From positions 1 through 6,537 of the forward strand of contig JALWKG010000073.1 in the NCBI GenBank assembly GCA_027081565.1: a DNA stretch of 6,537 nucleotides. Reading direction: 5' to 3'. The notes below the pieces were generated by a model. The model was not told the DNA's origin, made no database searches, and worked only from the letters and a program-made list of their open reading frames with translations. The position numbers and the translations under genes are program-made. Of the stretch, positions 1 through 5,076 are shown piece by piece. Every line of letters starts with the position of its first letter. Position 1 is the stretch's first letter. This DNA comes from Helicobacteraceae bacterium (GTDB lineage: Bacteria; Campylobacterota; Campylobacteria; Campylobacterales; Sulfurimonadaceae).

Positions 1-49
1 CTACTTGAAGTCTCTCTGAGTCGTTTTTAACAACGTCTCTTCGTTTGTG
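1..49 (-). other. 5' leader of a transcript leaving the window, possibly a stable-RNA operon
   Basis: This is the transcribed region expected downstream of the minus-strand promoter at 57-85, with transcription starting near 48-50. It contains no start codon with a ribosome binding site. It can form an imperfect hairpin: 18-20 pairs with 37-39 and 22-25 with 32-35, with a single mismatch (21/36) and a six-base loop. A structured, non-coding start behind a consensus promoter suits an rRNA or tRNA operon, but the mature RNA would lie outside the window, so identity is inference. Confidence 0.4.
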
Positions 50-56
50 GACGGGA

Positions 57-85
57 ATTATAGGAGATTATGGATTCAATGTCAA
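57..85 (-). promoter_or_regulatory. Consensus sigma70 promoter reading leftward
   Basis: On the minus strand TTGACA (85-80) and TATAAT (62-57) are separated by exactly 17 bases (79-63), so both hexamers match the sigma70 consensus perfectly. The discriminator after the -10 (TTCCCGTCC) is GC-rich, a feature of stringently controlled rRNA and tRNA promoters. The DNA upstream of the -35 (86 to about 135) is strongly A+T-rich and could act as an UP element. Most promoters in this phylum have a poor -35 box, so the perfect TTGACA is striking. The box and spacing are seen directly; the stable-RNA role is inferred. Confidence 0.75.
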
Positions 86-98
86 GTGCTTTTAGAAG

Positions 99-112
99 GA
101 ATTTGTAAATTC
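99..112. repeat. Perfect inverted repeat GAATTT-GT-AAATTC
   Basis: Six-base arms are separated by two bases, about 50-63 bases upstream of the predicted start of the leftward transcript, where an UP element or activator site would lie. It may be an operator, but in such AT-rich DNA a 14-bp symmetric sequence can also arise by chance. Confidence 0.3.
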
Positions 113-260
113 TTTTGGATTTGTATATTTAGGTAATGGTTTGTGTCTTTATGTTTATATTTGGGCTACATTTTTCTTTAAAAGGCATATATATGTATAG
201 CTTAGAATTTCATATGGCGAGATAAGACAAAATATTTACCAAATGTTGTAAAAAATGAGG

Positions 261-266
261 TATAGT
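261..266 (+). promoter_or_regulatory. Possible -10 box for the BI-1 family gene
   Basis: TATAGT lies 47 bases before the start codon, giving a predicted transcription start near 272-274. The best -35 match is a poor TTTACC (235-240) at a long 20-base spacing. That is tolerable in Campylobacterota, where -35 boxes are generally weak. It is the best candidate in the region but not strong. Confidence 0.35.
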
Positions 267-280
267 GCTGACATAACTAA

Positions 281-298
281 GGCCCCATACTGTGGGCC
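281..298 (+). promoter_or_regulatory. GC-rich hairpin in the 5' UTR of the BI-1 gene
   Basis: GGCCC (281-285) pairs with GGGCC (294-298) across an eight-base loop. It ends only five bases before the AAAGGA ribosome binding site (303-308). No T-run follows, so it is not an intrinsic terminator. In this AT-rich setting an all-GC stem stands out; it could protect the 5' end of the mRNA or affect ribosome access. The function is inferred. Confidence 0.4.
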
Positions 299-313
299 CT
301 CAAAAGGATTTAT

Positions 314-1006
314 ATGGGTTTATATGATCGTGATTACGCAAGAGAAAATCTTGCAGGATATGGACAACGTTCAGAAACTAAGATTGTTTCGTTTGTAAAA
401 GAGACTTACAAACTGTTTGCTGCCTCTTTAATGGCAGGTGCTGCTGGAGCTTATGTGGGTGTACCACTGGCTGCAACAATACAAGCGTGGTTTATTCCAC
501 TTATTATTTTAGAGTTTGCACTACTCTTTGGACTCTTTGCTGTCAAACGCAAGCCAGGCATCAACCTGATCGTTATGTTTAGTTTTGTCTTTATGACAGG
601 ACTTATGACTGCACCACTTTTAGCCTATACACTTGGTATGAGTGGTGGAGCGACTATTGTTGGTAATGCTTTTGCTATGACTTCTGTTATTGTTGCGGGA
701 ATGAGTTACTTTGCTGTTAAGACCAAAGCGGACCTTACAAGTTATGGAAAGCCTTTGATGATCGCACTTTTTGTGATCATTGGTTTTTCTATCATTAACC
801 TCTTCTTAGGAAGTCCTTTGATGTCAGTAATCATCTCCGCTGCTGTAGTTCTTGTCTTCAGTGTTATGGTTGTTTATGACACACAAAACATCATGAATGG
901 TGCTTACGAGACACCTATTGATGGTGCAATAGCACTTTATCTTGACTTCTTAAACATCTTTACGGCACTGCTTCAGCTACTTGGTATCTTTGGCGGCGAC
1001 GACTAA
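314..1006 (+). CDS. Bax inhibitor-1 / YccA family integral membrane protein
   Basis: This 230-residue polytopic inner-membrane protein belongs to the BI-1 (TMBIM/UPF0005) family. A polar N-terminus (1-27) is followed by about seven hydrophobic segments near 32-52, 57-77, 83-105, 112-134, 147-166, 168-188 and 204-226. The family hallmark VYDTQNI is at 187-193, and a second conserved acidic residue lies in LYLDFLN (208-214). Asp189 and Asp211 correspond to the aspartate pair proposed in Bacillus YetJ to gate a pH-sensitive calcium leak. The C-terminal half closely matches what I recall of the Helicobacter/Campylobacter homologues, and the length is normal. The E. coli relative YccA binds the FtsH protease, and a role in membrane-protein quality control or ion leak is possible, but the physiological function here is unknown. 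The start is supported by AAAGGA (303-308) five bases before ATG. The gene appears to be transcribed alone. Confidence 0.93.
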   Translation: MGLYDRDYARENLAGYGQRSETKIVSFVKETYKLFAASLMAGAAGAYVGVPLAATIQAWFIPLIILEFALLFGLFAVKRKPGINLIVMFSFVFMTGLMTAPLLAYTLGMSGGATIVGNAFAMTSVIVAGMSYFAVKTKADLTSYGKPLMIALFVIIGFSIINLFLGSPLMSVIISAAVVLVFSVMVVYDTQNIMNGAYETPIDGAIALYLDFLNIFTALLQLLGIFGGDD

Positions 1007-1015
1007 CACTTTTTT

Positions 1016-1031
1016 AAGAGCTTCGGCTCTT
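1016..1031 (+). terminator. UUCG-capped hairpin after the BI-1 gene
   Basis: AAGAGC (1016-1021) and GCTCTT (1026-1031) form a perfect six-base stem closed by the very stable C(UUCG)G tetraloop, starting ten bases after the stop codon. A T-run (1010-1015) precedes the stem, but only two Ts follow it on the plus strand, so it is not a textbook intrinsic terminator. It may instead stabilise the mRNA 3' end or terminate inefficiently. Confidence 0.4.
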
Positions 1032-1064
1032 CACTTACACACTTCAAACTTCCCTCTTCAATAA

Positions 1065-1073
1065 TGTTATAAT
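1065..1073 (+). promoter_or_regulatory. Extended -10 promoter for the small-protein/thiD2 operon
   Basis: TGTTATAAT is a perfect extended -10 element (TGnTATAAT), 26 bases before the start codon of the 69-residue gene. A possible -35, TTCAAA (1043-1048), sits at a poor 19-base spacing, but an extended -10 needs little -35 contact. A second TATAAT (1082-1087) lies too close to the ribosome binding site to be useful. Confidence 0.55.
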
Positions 1074-1099
1074 ACCGCCAATATAATCTAAGGAAACAC

Positions 1100-1309
1100 A
1101 TGTCTAGATCAAATACTTCCAGTGTAGAGATGGATGACGGCATTAAAATTGCTTTCAAGGCCCGCTCTAAAAAAAATACTTTCGGTACCAATACTGACCC
1201 CAATGCAAAACAAGAAACCGGAGCACGTCAATCAGTCTCTGACAAGGCTAAAGCCAAAGCCAAGAAAAAAGCCAAAATGGCCAAACAGTCTAAAAGAAAA
1301 AACAAGTAG
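1100..1309 (+). CDS. Small Lys-rich basic protein of unknown function
   Basis: I do not recognise this 69-residue protein. The N-terminal third has ordinary composition with a short acidic patch (Glu10, Asp12, Asp13). From residue 49 onward it is almost entirely Lys, Ala, Ser and Gln, starting DKAKAKAKKKAK. It has 16 Lys and 4 Arg against 6 acidic residues, so it is strongly positive. It has no signal peptide or membrane segment. Such a tail is typical of cytoplasmic proteins that bind nucleic acid or ribosomes, but nothing here proves that. Coding is supported by AAGGA (1090-1094) six bases before ATG, by a good extended -10 promoter, and by the exact TAG-ATG junction with the next gene (stop 1307-1309, next start 1310). 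It is the first gene of a two-gene operon with thiD2. Confidence 0.7.
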   Translation: MSRSNTSSVEMDDGIKIAFKARSKKNTFGTNTDPNAKQETGARQSVSDKAKAKAKKKAKMAKQSKRKNK

Positions 1310-1717
1310 ATGACAACACAGATCGAGCCCTCTCTTTACCGTGTTATAGATGCCAATCTTAATCGCTTAAAAGAGGGGGTCCGTGTTATTGAAGATATTG
1401 CGAGATATGTCCATAATAACAAAGGTCTCGCCTCCAGGCTAAAAGAGATACGTCACCAAAGCAGAATTGATGACCTGCAAAACCTTCTTAACTCCAGAGA
1501 CAGTGTAAATGATGTCTTAAGACCAACAGTAAGTAGTGAGATGAACCGAGACTCTTTAGAGAGTATCATCGTTGCTAACTATAAACGGGCGCAGGAATCT
1601 TCTCGTGTTTTAGAGGAGTTGTACAAGATAGTAGATCCCACACTCTCTGAGAACTTTAAGTCCTTACGCTATGCACTCTACCAACTCGAAAAAGAGAACC
1701 TTCTTAGTTCTGAATAA
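1310..1717 (+). CDS. thiD2: ThiD2-type hydroxymethylpyrimidine phosphate kinase, stand-alone
   Basis: This 135-residue protein resembles the ThiD2 family, which phosphorylates HMP-phosphate to HMP-diphosphate in thiamin biosynthesis. Unlike canonical ThiD, ThiD2 does not act on free HMP. Members are about 130 residues and are often fused to the N-terminus of ThiE; this one stands alone at family length. The N-terminal block RVIDANLNRLKEGVRVIED (11-29) is the family signature. It recurs in the C-terminal half: AN..R..E..RV.E at 15-28 and again at 89-102, and K..R at 45-48 and 117-120. The protein therefore looks like two related helical halves, with RDS.ND (63-68) between them. It starts directly at the stop codon of the upstream gene with no clear ribosome binding site, so translation is probably coupled. 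Its 3' end overlaps the convergent bioC-like gene by 14 bases. An automatic annotation might call it thiamine-phosphate pyrophosphorylase, but the ThiE barrel is absent. Confidence 0.75.
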   Translation: MTTQIEPSLYRVIDANLNRLKEGVRVIEDIARYVHNNKGLASRLKEIRHQSRIDDLQNLLNSRDSVNDVLRPTVSSEMNRDSLESIIVANYKRAQESSRVLEELYKIVDPTLSENFKSLRYALYQLEKENLLSSE

Positions 1718-2399
1718 AAATAACTTCAAATTCCAAATAATCCAGAGGATAGTCCTGCATTAACCGTTTCATCTCTTTATATCCCAAAAGATTACGATGT
1801 CCACTTACCCCACTTTTTTTGATATAACGAAACATCTCACGTACTGAGCCAAACTCAAGTCTATACTGAACGATCTCAATGTCTACGTGGAAATAGCGCT
1901 TGGCCATCGCAATGATCTCTTTGCTGCTACGAAGCAGCGGTTCTACCCCAGCAACTTCAAAAAGTGTTTTAAAGGTGCTGCCACTGAAAATAGCCAACGA
2001 AAGGGGTCTGTTTAGTGAGGCTATATTGGTAAAGACACCCTCTAAGTCATCTGCCCACTGAAGTGCTGATGCTGAAAATATACGCTCAAAATTGTGATAA
2101 GAGAGTTGTTCAAAAAGTGCTACATCATTAAAATCACCATAAACACACTCCACCACATCTACGTGATTTGCCTCTTTAGGATGCAACTCTAACATACGTG
2201 GGGCAAAGTCTACTCCTACAAAATGAGAGACAGGCCAGTCAATGGCATTAAAAAGCGCCCCTTTGCCACAACCAAGATCTAAAACCGTTCTGGGTTGACG
2301 CTCTAGGTCATCCACAAGCTTTTTAACCACCTTCTCTTGAATGATGTTGTAGTTTCCGTAATCTTCTGCATATTTAGAAAACTCGTTTTGTACCTTCAT
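1704..2399 (-). CDS. bioC: BioC-like malonyl-ACP O-methyltransferase
   Basis: This 231-residue cytoplasmic class I SAM-dependent methyltransferase shows the Rossmann motifs in order: motif I VLDLGCGKG (39-47), the ribose-binding acidic residue at the end of strand 2 (VGVD, Asp64), GDF (88-90), and SASALQW (109-115). The last resembles the conserved ALQW/AVQW stretch of BioC. The SGVSGHR segment and a final YPLDYLEFEV also fit the BioC C-terminus (YPLTYHLF... in E. coli). BioC methylates malonyl-ACP so that fatty-acid synthesis can build the pimeloyl arm of biotin. The start codon overlaps the znuB stop as ATGA with no clear ribosome binding site, so it is translationally coupled as the last gene of the zinc operon. 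A generic methyltransferase of another specificity remains possible. Confidence 0.7.
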   Translation of the reverse strand: MKVQNEFSKYAEDYGNYNIIQEKVVKKLVDDLERQPRTVLDLGCGKGALFNAIDWPVSHFVGVDFAPRMLELHPKEANHVDVVECVYGDFNDVALFEQLSYHNFERIFSASALQWADDLEGVFTNIASLNRPLSLAIFSGSTFKTLFEVAGVEPLLRSSKEIIAMAKRYFHVDIEIVQYRLEFGSVREMFRYIKKSGVSGHRNLLGYKEMKRLMQDYPLDYLEFEVIFIQN

Positions 2400-3193
2400 C
2401 GGCGGTTCACGATCAATGAAAAGATAAAAATGAACAACAGGGTCAGTACAATTGTTGCCCCACTTGGTAAAGAGAAAAAGTACGAACTGCTCATACCCAC
2501 AATCACTGCCACTACTGAAAACAGCAAGGCTATCAAAATCGTTTTGGCAAAGCCCTGTCTAAAACGTAAAGCTGCCACAGTTGGGATAACCATCATTGCG
2601 CCGATCAGTAAGGTCCCCACAATACGTATGGAGAGCGCGATAATGATAGCAACAATACTCACTAATAAGAAGTTAAGCATGTCGACCTTAATACCACTGG
2701 TTCTCGCCACCTCTTCGTCATAAGCTATAAAGTAGAGCTGTTTGTAAAAAACCCCCAATAAACTCAAAGCAATCACCCCAAAAAGAGACATCACCACCAG
2801 ATCATTTTCAGTCACAGAGAGTATAGAGCCAAATAAATAGGAAAAGAGTGAACTATTAAATGCTCCCGCTAAGGAGACAATGATGACAGCAAGGGCAAGA
2901 GAGCCCGAAAGCATGATCGCTAACACAGAGTCAGAGTAGAGATGAAAATAGCTGCGAAGGTACTCAATGATCCATGCACTCAACAATGCAGCCACCACCG
3001 CCATCCACAATGGATTGCTCCCTGCGATCACACCAACTGCTACACCGACCAAAGCCGAATGGGCTAAGGTCTCTGTAATCATAGAGTAACGACGCAGAAC
3101 AATAAAAGAACCACTGATCGCTGCGAGAATGGCAATAATGATTCCCGCAACAAAGGCACGGATCATAAAGTCGTAAGAGAACATTTCTAACAA
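2396..3193 (-). CDS. znuB: ZnuB, ABC-3 family metal (zinc) transporter permease
   Basis: This 265-residue inner-membrane protein is the channel subunit of a zinc (or manganese) importer. It is hydrophobic throughout, with about eight membrane helices. ABC-3 family landmarks are ITETLAHSALVGVAVG (39-54), the cytoplasmic DEEVARTSGI loop (159-168) expected to contact the ATPase, VGTLLIGAMMVIPTVAA (192-208) and LPSGATIVL (242-250). I favour a TTG start at 3193: AAAGGAG (3205-3199) lies five bases upstream of TTG but 14 bases from the next in-frame ATG (3184-3182). The ribosome binding site sits in a hairpin and inside a short upstream ORF. ATGA overlap links the end to the bioC-like gene. The substrate is inferred from the His-rich partners ZnuA and ZnuC. 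Confidence 0.92.
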   Translation of the reverse strand: MLEMFSYDFMIRAFVAGIIIAILAAISGSFIVLRRYSMITETLAHSALVGVAVGVIAGSNPLWMAVVAALLSAWIIEYLRSYFHLYSDSVLAIMLSGSLALAVIIVSLAGAFNSSLFSYLFGSILSVTENDLVVMSLFGVIALSLLGVFYKQLYFIAYDEEVARTSGIKVDMLNFLLVSIVAIIIALSIRIVGTLLIGAMMVIPTVAALRFRQGFAKTILIALLFSVVAVIVGMSSSYFFSLPSGATIVLTLLFIFIFSLIVNRR

Positions 3194-3261
3194 TATTGCT
3201 CCTTTGGAGCAGGTGAATGGTCGATGATAAATGATAAGCAGGTTGTCTTTGATCTTCTCAT
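3187..3261 (-). CDS. Putative 24-codon leader-type ORF ahead of znuB
   Basis: A short ORF fills much of the 122-base gap between znuC and znuB. It has a Shine-Dalgarno AGGGAG (3276-3271) nine bases before its ATG. The predicted peptide begins MRRSKTTC and ends KEQYC, with Cys8, Asp14, His15 and Cys24 as possible metal ligands. Its TAG stop lies just beyond the TTG start of znuB, overlapping it by seven bases in another frame. Codons 17-22 run through the hairpin that covers the znuB ribosome binding site. A ribosome translating this ORF would open that hairpin and could re-initiate at znuB. Coding is unproven; with only 24 codons it may be chance, but the placement is suggestive. Confidence 0.4.
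   Translation of the reverse strand: MRRSKTTCLSFIIDHSPAPKEQYC
3197..3211 (-). promoter_or_regulatory. Hairpin sequestering the znuB ribosome binding site
   Basis: On the minus strand TGCTCC (3211-3206) pairs perfectly with GGAGCA (3202-3197) around an AAA loop. The GGAG core of the znuB Shine-Dalgarno (3205-3199) is in the right arm and loop, so the folded form would hide it. No U-run follows, so it is not a terminator. It could set the ratio of ZnuB to ZnuC/ZnuA or respond to translation of the overlapping short ORF. Confidence 0.5.
3199..3205 (-). promoter_or_regulatory. znuB ribosome binding site supporting a TTG start
   Basis: AAAGGAG is a strong Shine-Dalgarno match. It is five bases from the TTG at 3193 and 14 from the ATG at 3184, which favours the non-ATG start and three extra N-terminal residues. 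Confidence 0.6.
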
Positions 3262-3292
3262 TTTGTTATGCTCCCTTTTCTATTGCTCTTAT

Positions 3293-3319
3293 TTTATACT
3301 GCGATTTTTCACAGATCAA
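3293..3319 (-). promoter_or_regulatory. Weak candidate internal promoter before znuB
   Basis: On the minus strand TTGATC (3319-3314) and TATAAA (3298-3293) are separated by 15 bases, right at the end of znuC. The spacing is short and both boxes are imperfect. If active it would give separate expression of the short ORF, znuB and bioC. Confidence 0.22.
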
Positions 3320-4083
3320 TGATGATGATGGTTATGAATAAGATGGGCATCTATACCATAGAGTGCACTCATATCATCACAACTGATCGCCTCTTTGGGA
3401 TTATTGCAGGTCAAAAGTGTTTGGTTCACTGTAAACAATCTTCCAATATCATCTACGATCACTCCTATGTCATGCGTTATAAAGATGATCGTCATCTTCT
3501 CTTGCGCGTTAAGCTCTTTTAATAACTTATAAAAGCGTTTTTGAGAGATGACATCAACACCGGTGTTAGGCTCATCCAGTATCAAGACCTCTGGCTTGGA
3601 CGCGAGGGCCCTTGCTATCATGACACGCTGTCTCTGGCCACCCGAAAGCTCACCTACCAGTTTGTTTTGGATGTCAGTGACATCCATCTTTATCATCGCT
3701 TCTTCAATAGCTTCTCTGTCTTCTCGCGTCGCTTTTGCAAAAAGTCCTTGTGTGGCGATACGACCCATTTTTACAACCTCTAAAACAGTGGCTGGAAAGT
3801 TTTGGTCCAACCCTGCCGCACGCTGTGGAACATAGCCTATTTTGGACCAGCGTTTAAACTTGTTAATAGGCTGTCCAAAAAGTTTTATTTGCCCTGAAGT
3901 CGGTTTTTCCAACCCTAATAAAAGGCGAATAAGCGTTGTTTTGCCTCCACCGTTTGGCCCAATGATCGCACAGTAATCTCCAGGAAGTATCGTCAATGAG
4001 ATCTCTTCTAAGATACTCTGCTCATTAGCACGAAAAGTAAGGTTACTTACCTCAAAGACTGGAGATATAAATTTCATTGACAT
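3316..4083 (-). CDS. znuC: ZnuC, zinc ABC transporter ATPase with His-rich tail
   Basis: This 255-residue cytoplasmic ATPase powers the ZnuB channel. All ABC motifs are intact: Walker A GPNGGGKTT (42-50), Q-loop Gln87 in GYVPQ, signature LSGGQRQR (146-153), Walker B VLILDEP (166-172) with catalytic Glu171, D-loop GVD (175-177) and H-loop His204 in FITHD. The protein ends in HLIHNHHHH, with His247, His250 and His252-255, which could bind the transported metal on the cytoplasmic side. Two starts are possible: ATG at 4083 (10-base overlap with znuA) or the third codon, ATG at 4077, which makes an ATGA overlap with the znuA stop. The second is the more usual coupling arrangement and would give 253 residues. 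A 122-base gap separates it from znuB, unlike the tight znuA-znuC and znuB-bioC junctions. Confidence 0.93.
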   Translation of the reverse strand: MSMKFISPVFEVSNLTFRANEQSILEEISLTILPGDYCAIIGPNGGGKTTLIRLLLGLEKPTSGQIKLFGQPINKFKRWSKIGYVPQRAAGLDQNFPATVLEVVKMGRIATQGLFAKATREDREAIEEAMIKMDVTDIQNKLVGELSGGQRQRVMIARALASKPEVLILDEPNTGVDVISQKRFYKLLKELNAQEKMTIIFITHDIGVIVDDIGRLFTVNQTLLTCNNPKEAISCDDMSALYGIDAHLIHNHHHH

Positions 4084-4985
4084 CTCATTGCACTGCTCAG
4101 TTTTTCAAGATTACTTCTCATACCATCAACATAGGACATCTGTACTTTTGCTTGACGTGCTGTAATGTTGGCTAAAGGCTCCAAATAATCCACCTTTACA
4201 CCATTTTCCTGTGCCAAGGCATTAATCATACGATCACTTACAAAAGATTCAAAGAAAAGAACATCAATCCCTCTTTTTTTAATCATCTTTGAGAGTTCCG
4301 CCATTTTTTTTGCATTCGTGAGAGCATCAGGAGAGAGACCACTTAAAGAAGAGACATGAAACTTGTAACGTGGGGCCACATAACCTAAGATATTATGCTG
4401 CAATACAACCTCTCTTACTACACACTCTTTAAAACCCTTCGCGTATTCCTCTTCCAAAAGTGTGAGCTCATTCATATAGCTTGCAGCATTACTTAAGAAA
4501 TAGGCCTCATCTTCAGGCTGTAGTTTGACCAGTTCAAGCGTGATCTTTTGTGTTAAAAGCTTCATGTTCTCTATGTCTAACCAGTAGTGTGGATCATAAT
4601 GTTCATGATGATGGTGGGTATCCTCTTCGTTCTCATGGATCTCTTTTAGCACAACAAACTGACTCATGTCCAACATGTTTTCATTCACATTCAACTTCTT
4701 GATCCAGGGTTCTAGACTGGCACCACTATAAAGGAAAAGTGCACTTTTTTTGATCTCTATGATCGTTTTTGGTGTGGGCTCAAAACTATGGACTTCCACA
4801 CCAAAAGGGATCGCCATCTCAACGTCCACTTTCTCTCCGCCAATATGTTTAGTAATATCATAAAGCGCAAAGGTACTCGTCGTTACCTTGAGTCTTTTCT
4901 GTCCGCCTGAAACATCCGTTTGCATTAAAAAAAGTACACTCATAAATGACAATAAAATAACTATTAATATAAAAACTTTTTTCAT
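4074..4985 (-). CDS. znuA: ZnuA, periplasmic zinc-binding protein
   Basis: This 303-residue cluster A-I (TroA/ZnuA-type) solute-binding protein captures metal for ZnuBC. Residues 1-21 are a Lys-Lys plus hydrophobic export signal. No lipobox cysteine follows and no obvious signal peptidase site is clear, so it may be soluble or remain N-terminally anchored. Likely metal ligands are His66 (in VEVHSFEP), His133 (DPHYWLD), His197 (LQHNILGY) and an acidic residue near the C-terminus, Glu269 in YLEPL, where many relatives have Asp (LDPL). The stretch EEDTHHHHEHYDPH (120-133) is the His-rich loop typical of zinc rather than manganese members. It is the first gene of the znuA-znuC-znuB-bioC operon and is divergent from secG. 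The start ATG has only a weak upstream GGGAT as ribosome binding site. Confidence 0.92.
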   Translation of the reverse strand: MKKVFILIVILLSFMSVLFLMQTDVSGGQKRLKVTTSTFALYDITKHIGGEKVDVEMAIPFGVEVHSFEPTPKTIIEIKKSALFLYSGASLEPWIKKLNVNENMLDMSQFVVLKEIHENEEDTHHHHEHYDPHYWLDIENMKLLTQKITLELVKLQPEDEAYFLSNAASYMNELTLLEEEYAKGFKECVVREVVLQHNILGYVAPRYKFHVSSLSGLSPDALTNAKKMAELSKMIKKRGIDVLFFESFVSDRMINALAQENGVKVDYLEPLANITARQAKVQMSYVDGMRSNLEKLSSAMRCQ

Positions 4986-5027
4986 ATTTATCCCAAAAAC
5001 AGTACCCTAAGGCCTTTTAATGCTCTA

Positions 5028-5033
5028 ATTATA
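5028..5033 (-). promoter_or_regulatory. -10 box of the znu operon
   Basis: TATAAT on the minus strand lies 42 bases before the znuA start, predicting a transcription start near 5020. No good -35 is present; the best is TTTTCT (5055-5050) at 16 bases. A perfect palindrome AAGGCCTT (5009-5016) sits just after the predicted start and is a possible but weak operator candidate. I see no convincing Zur or Fur box. Confidence 0.55.
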
Positions 5034-5076
5034 CCCTACTCACTGTGATAGAAAATCTGTTTTTAACTTTTTTCGC

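Larger units (their letters stand above)
1..313. other. Gene-free region at the left edge
   Basis: I see no protein-coding gene in this stretch; reading frames on both strands are short and lack convincing ribosome binding sites. It holds a strong minus-strand promoter with its transcribed leader (1-85), a very AT-rich middle (about 86-240) with one perfect inverted repeat (99-112), and the plus-strand promoter and 5' untranslated region of the BI-1 gene (about 235-313). The two transcription units are therefore divergent. Confidence 0.75.

Noticed and set aside
1016..1031. Strong bidirectional intrinsic terminator
   Set aside because: The stem and UUCG loop are real, but no T-run follows the stem on either strand, so only a tentative terminator or stability role is kept.
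1003..1203. Minus-strand 66-codon open frame
   Set aside because: It lies antisense to the BI-1 hairpin, the extended -10 promoter and the small basic gene; it has no recognisable features and no neighbours on that strand.
2337..2723. Plus-strand 128-codon open frame opposite znuB and bioC
   Set aside because: It is antisense to two well-supported genes with intact motifs; its composition is the complement of a membrane protein and matches nothing I recognise.
3319..3330. ATG-ATG-ATG trinucleotide run as a microsatellite
   Set aside because: It is simply the complement of the consecutive CAT codons encoding the His tail of ZnuC.
3268..3835. Plus-strand open frames opposite znuC
   Set aside because: They are shadows of the ATPase gene, whose full ABC motif set is on the minus strand.
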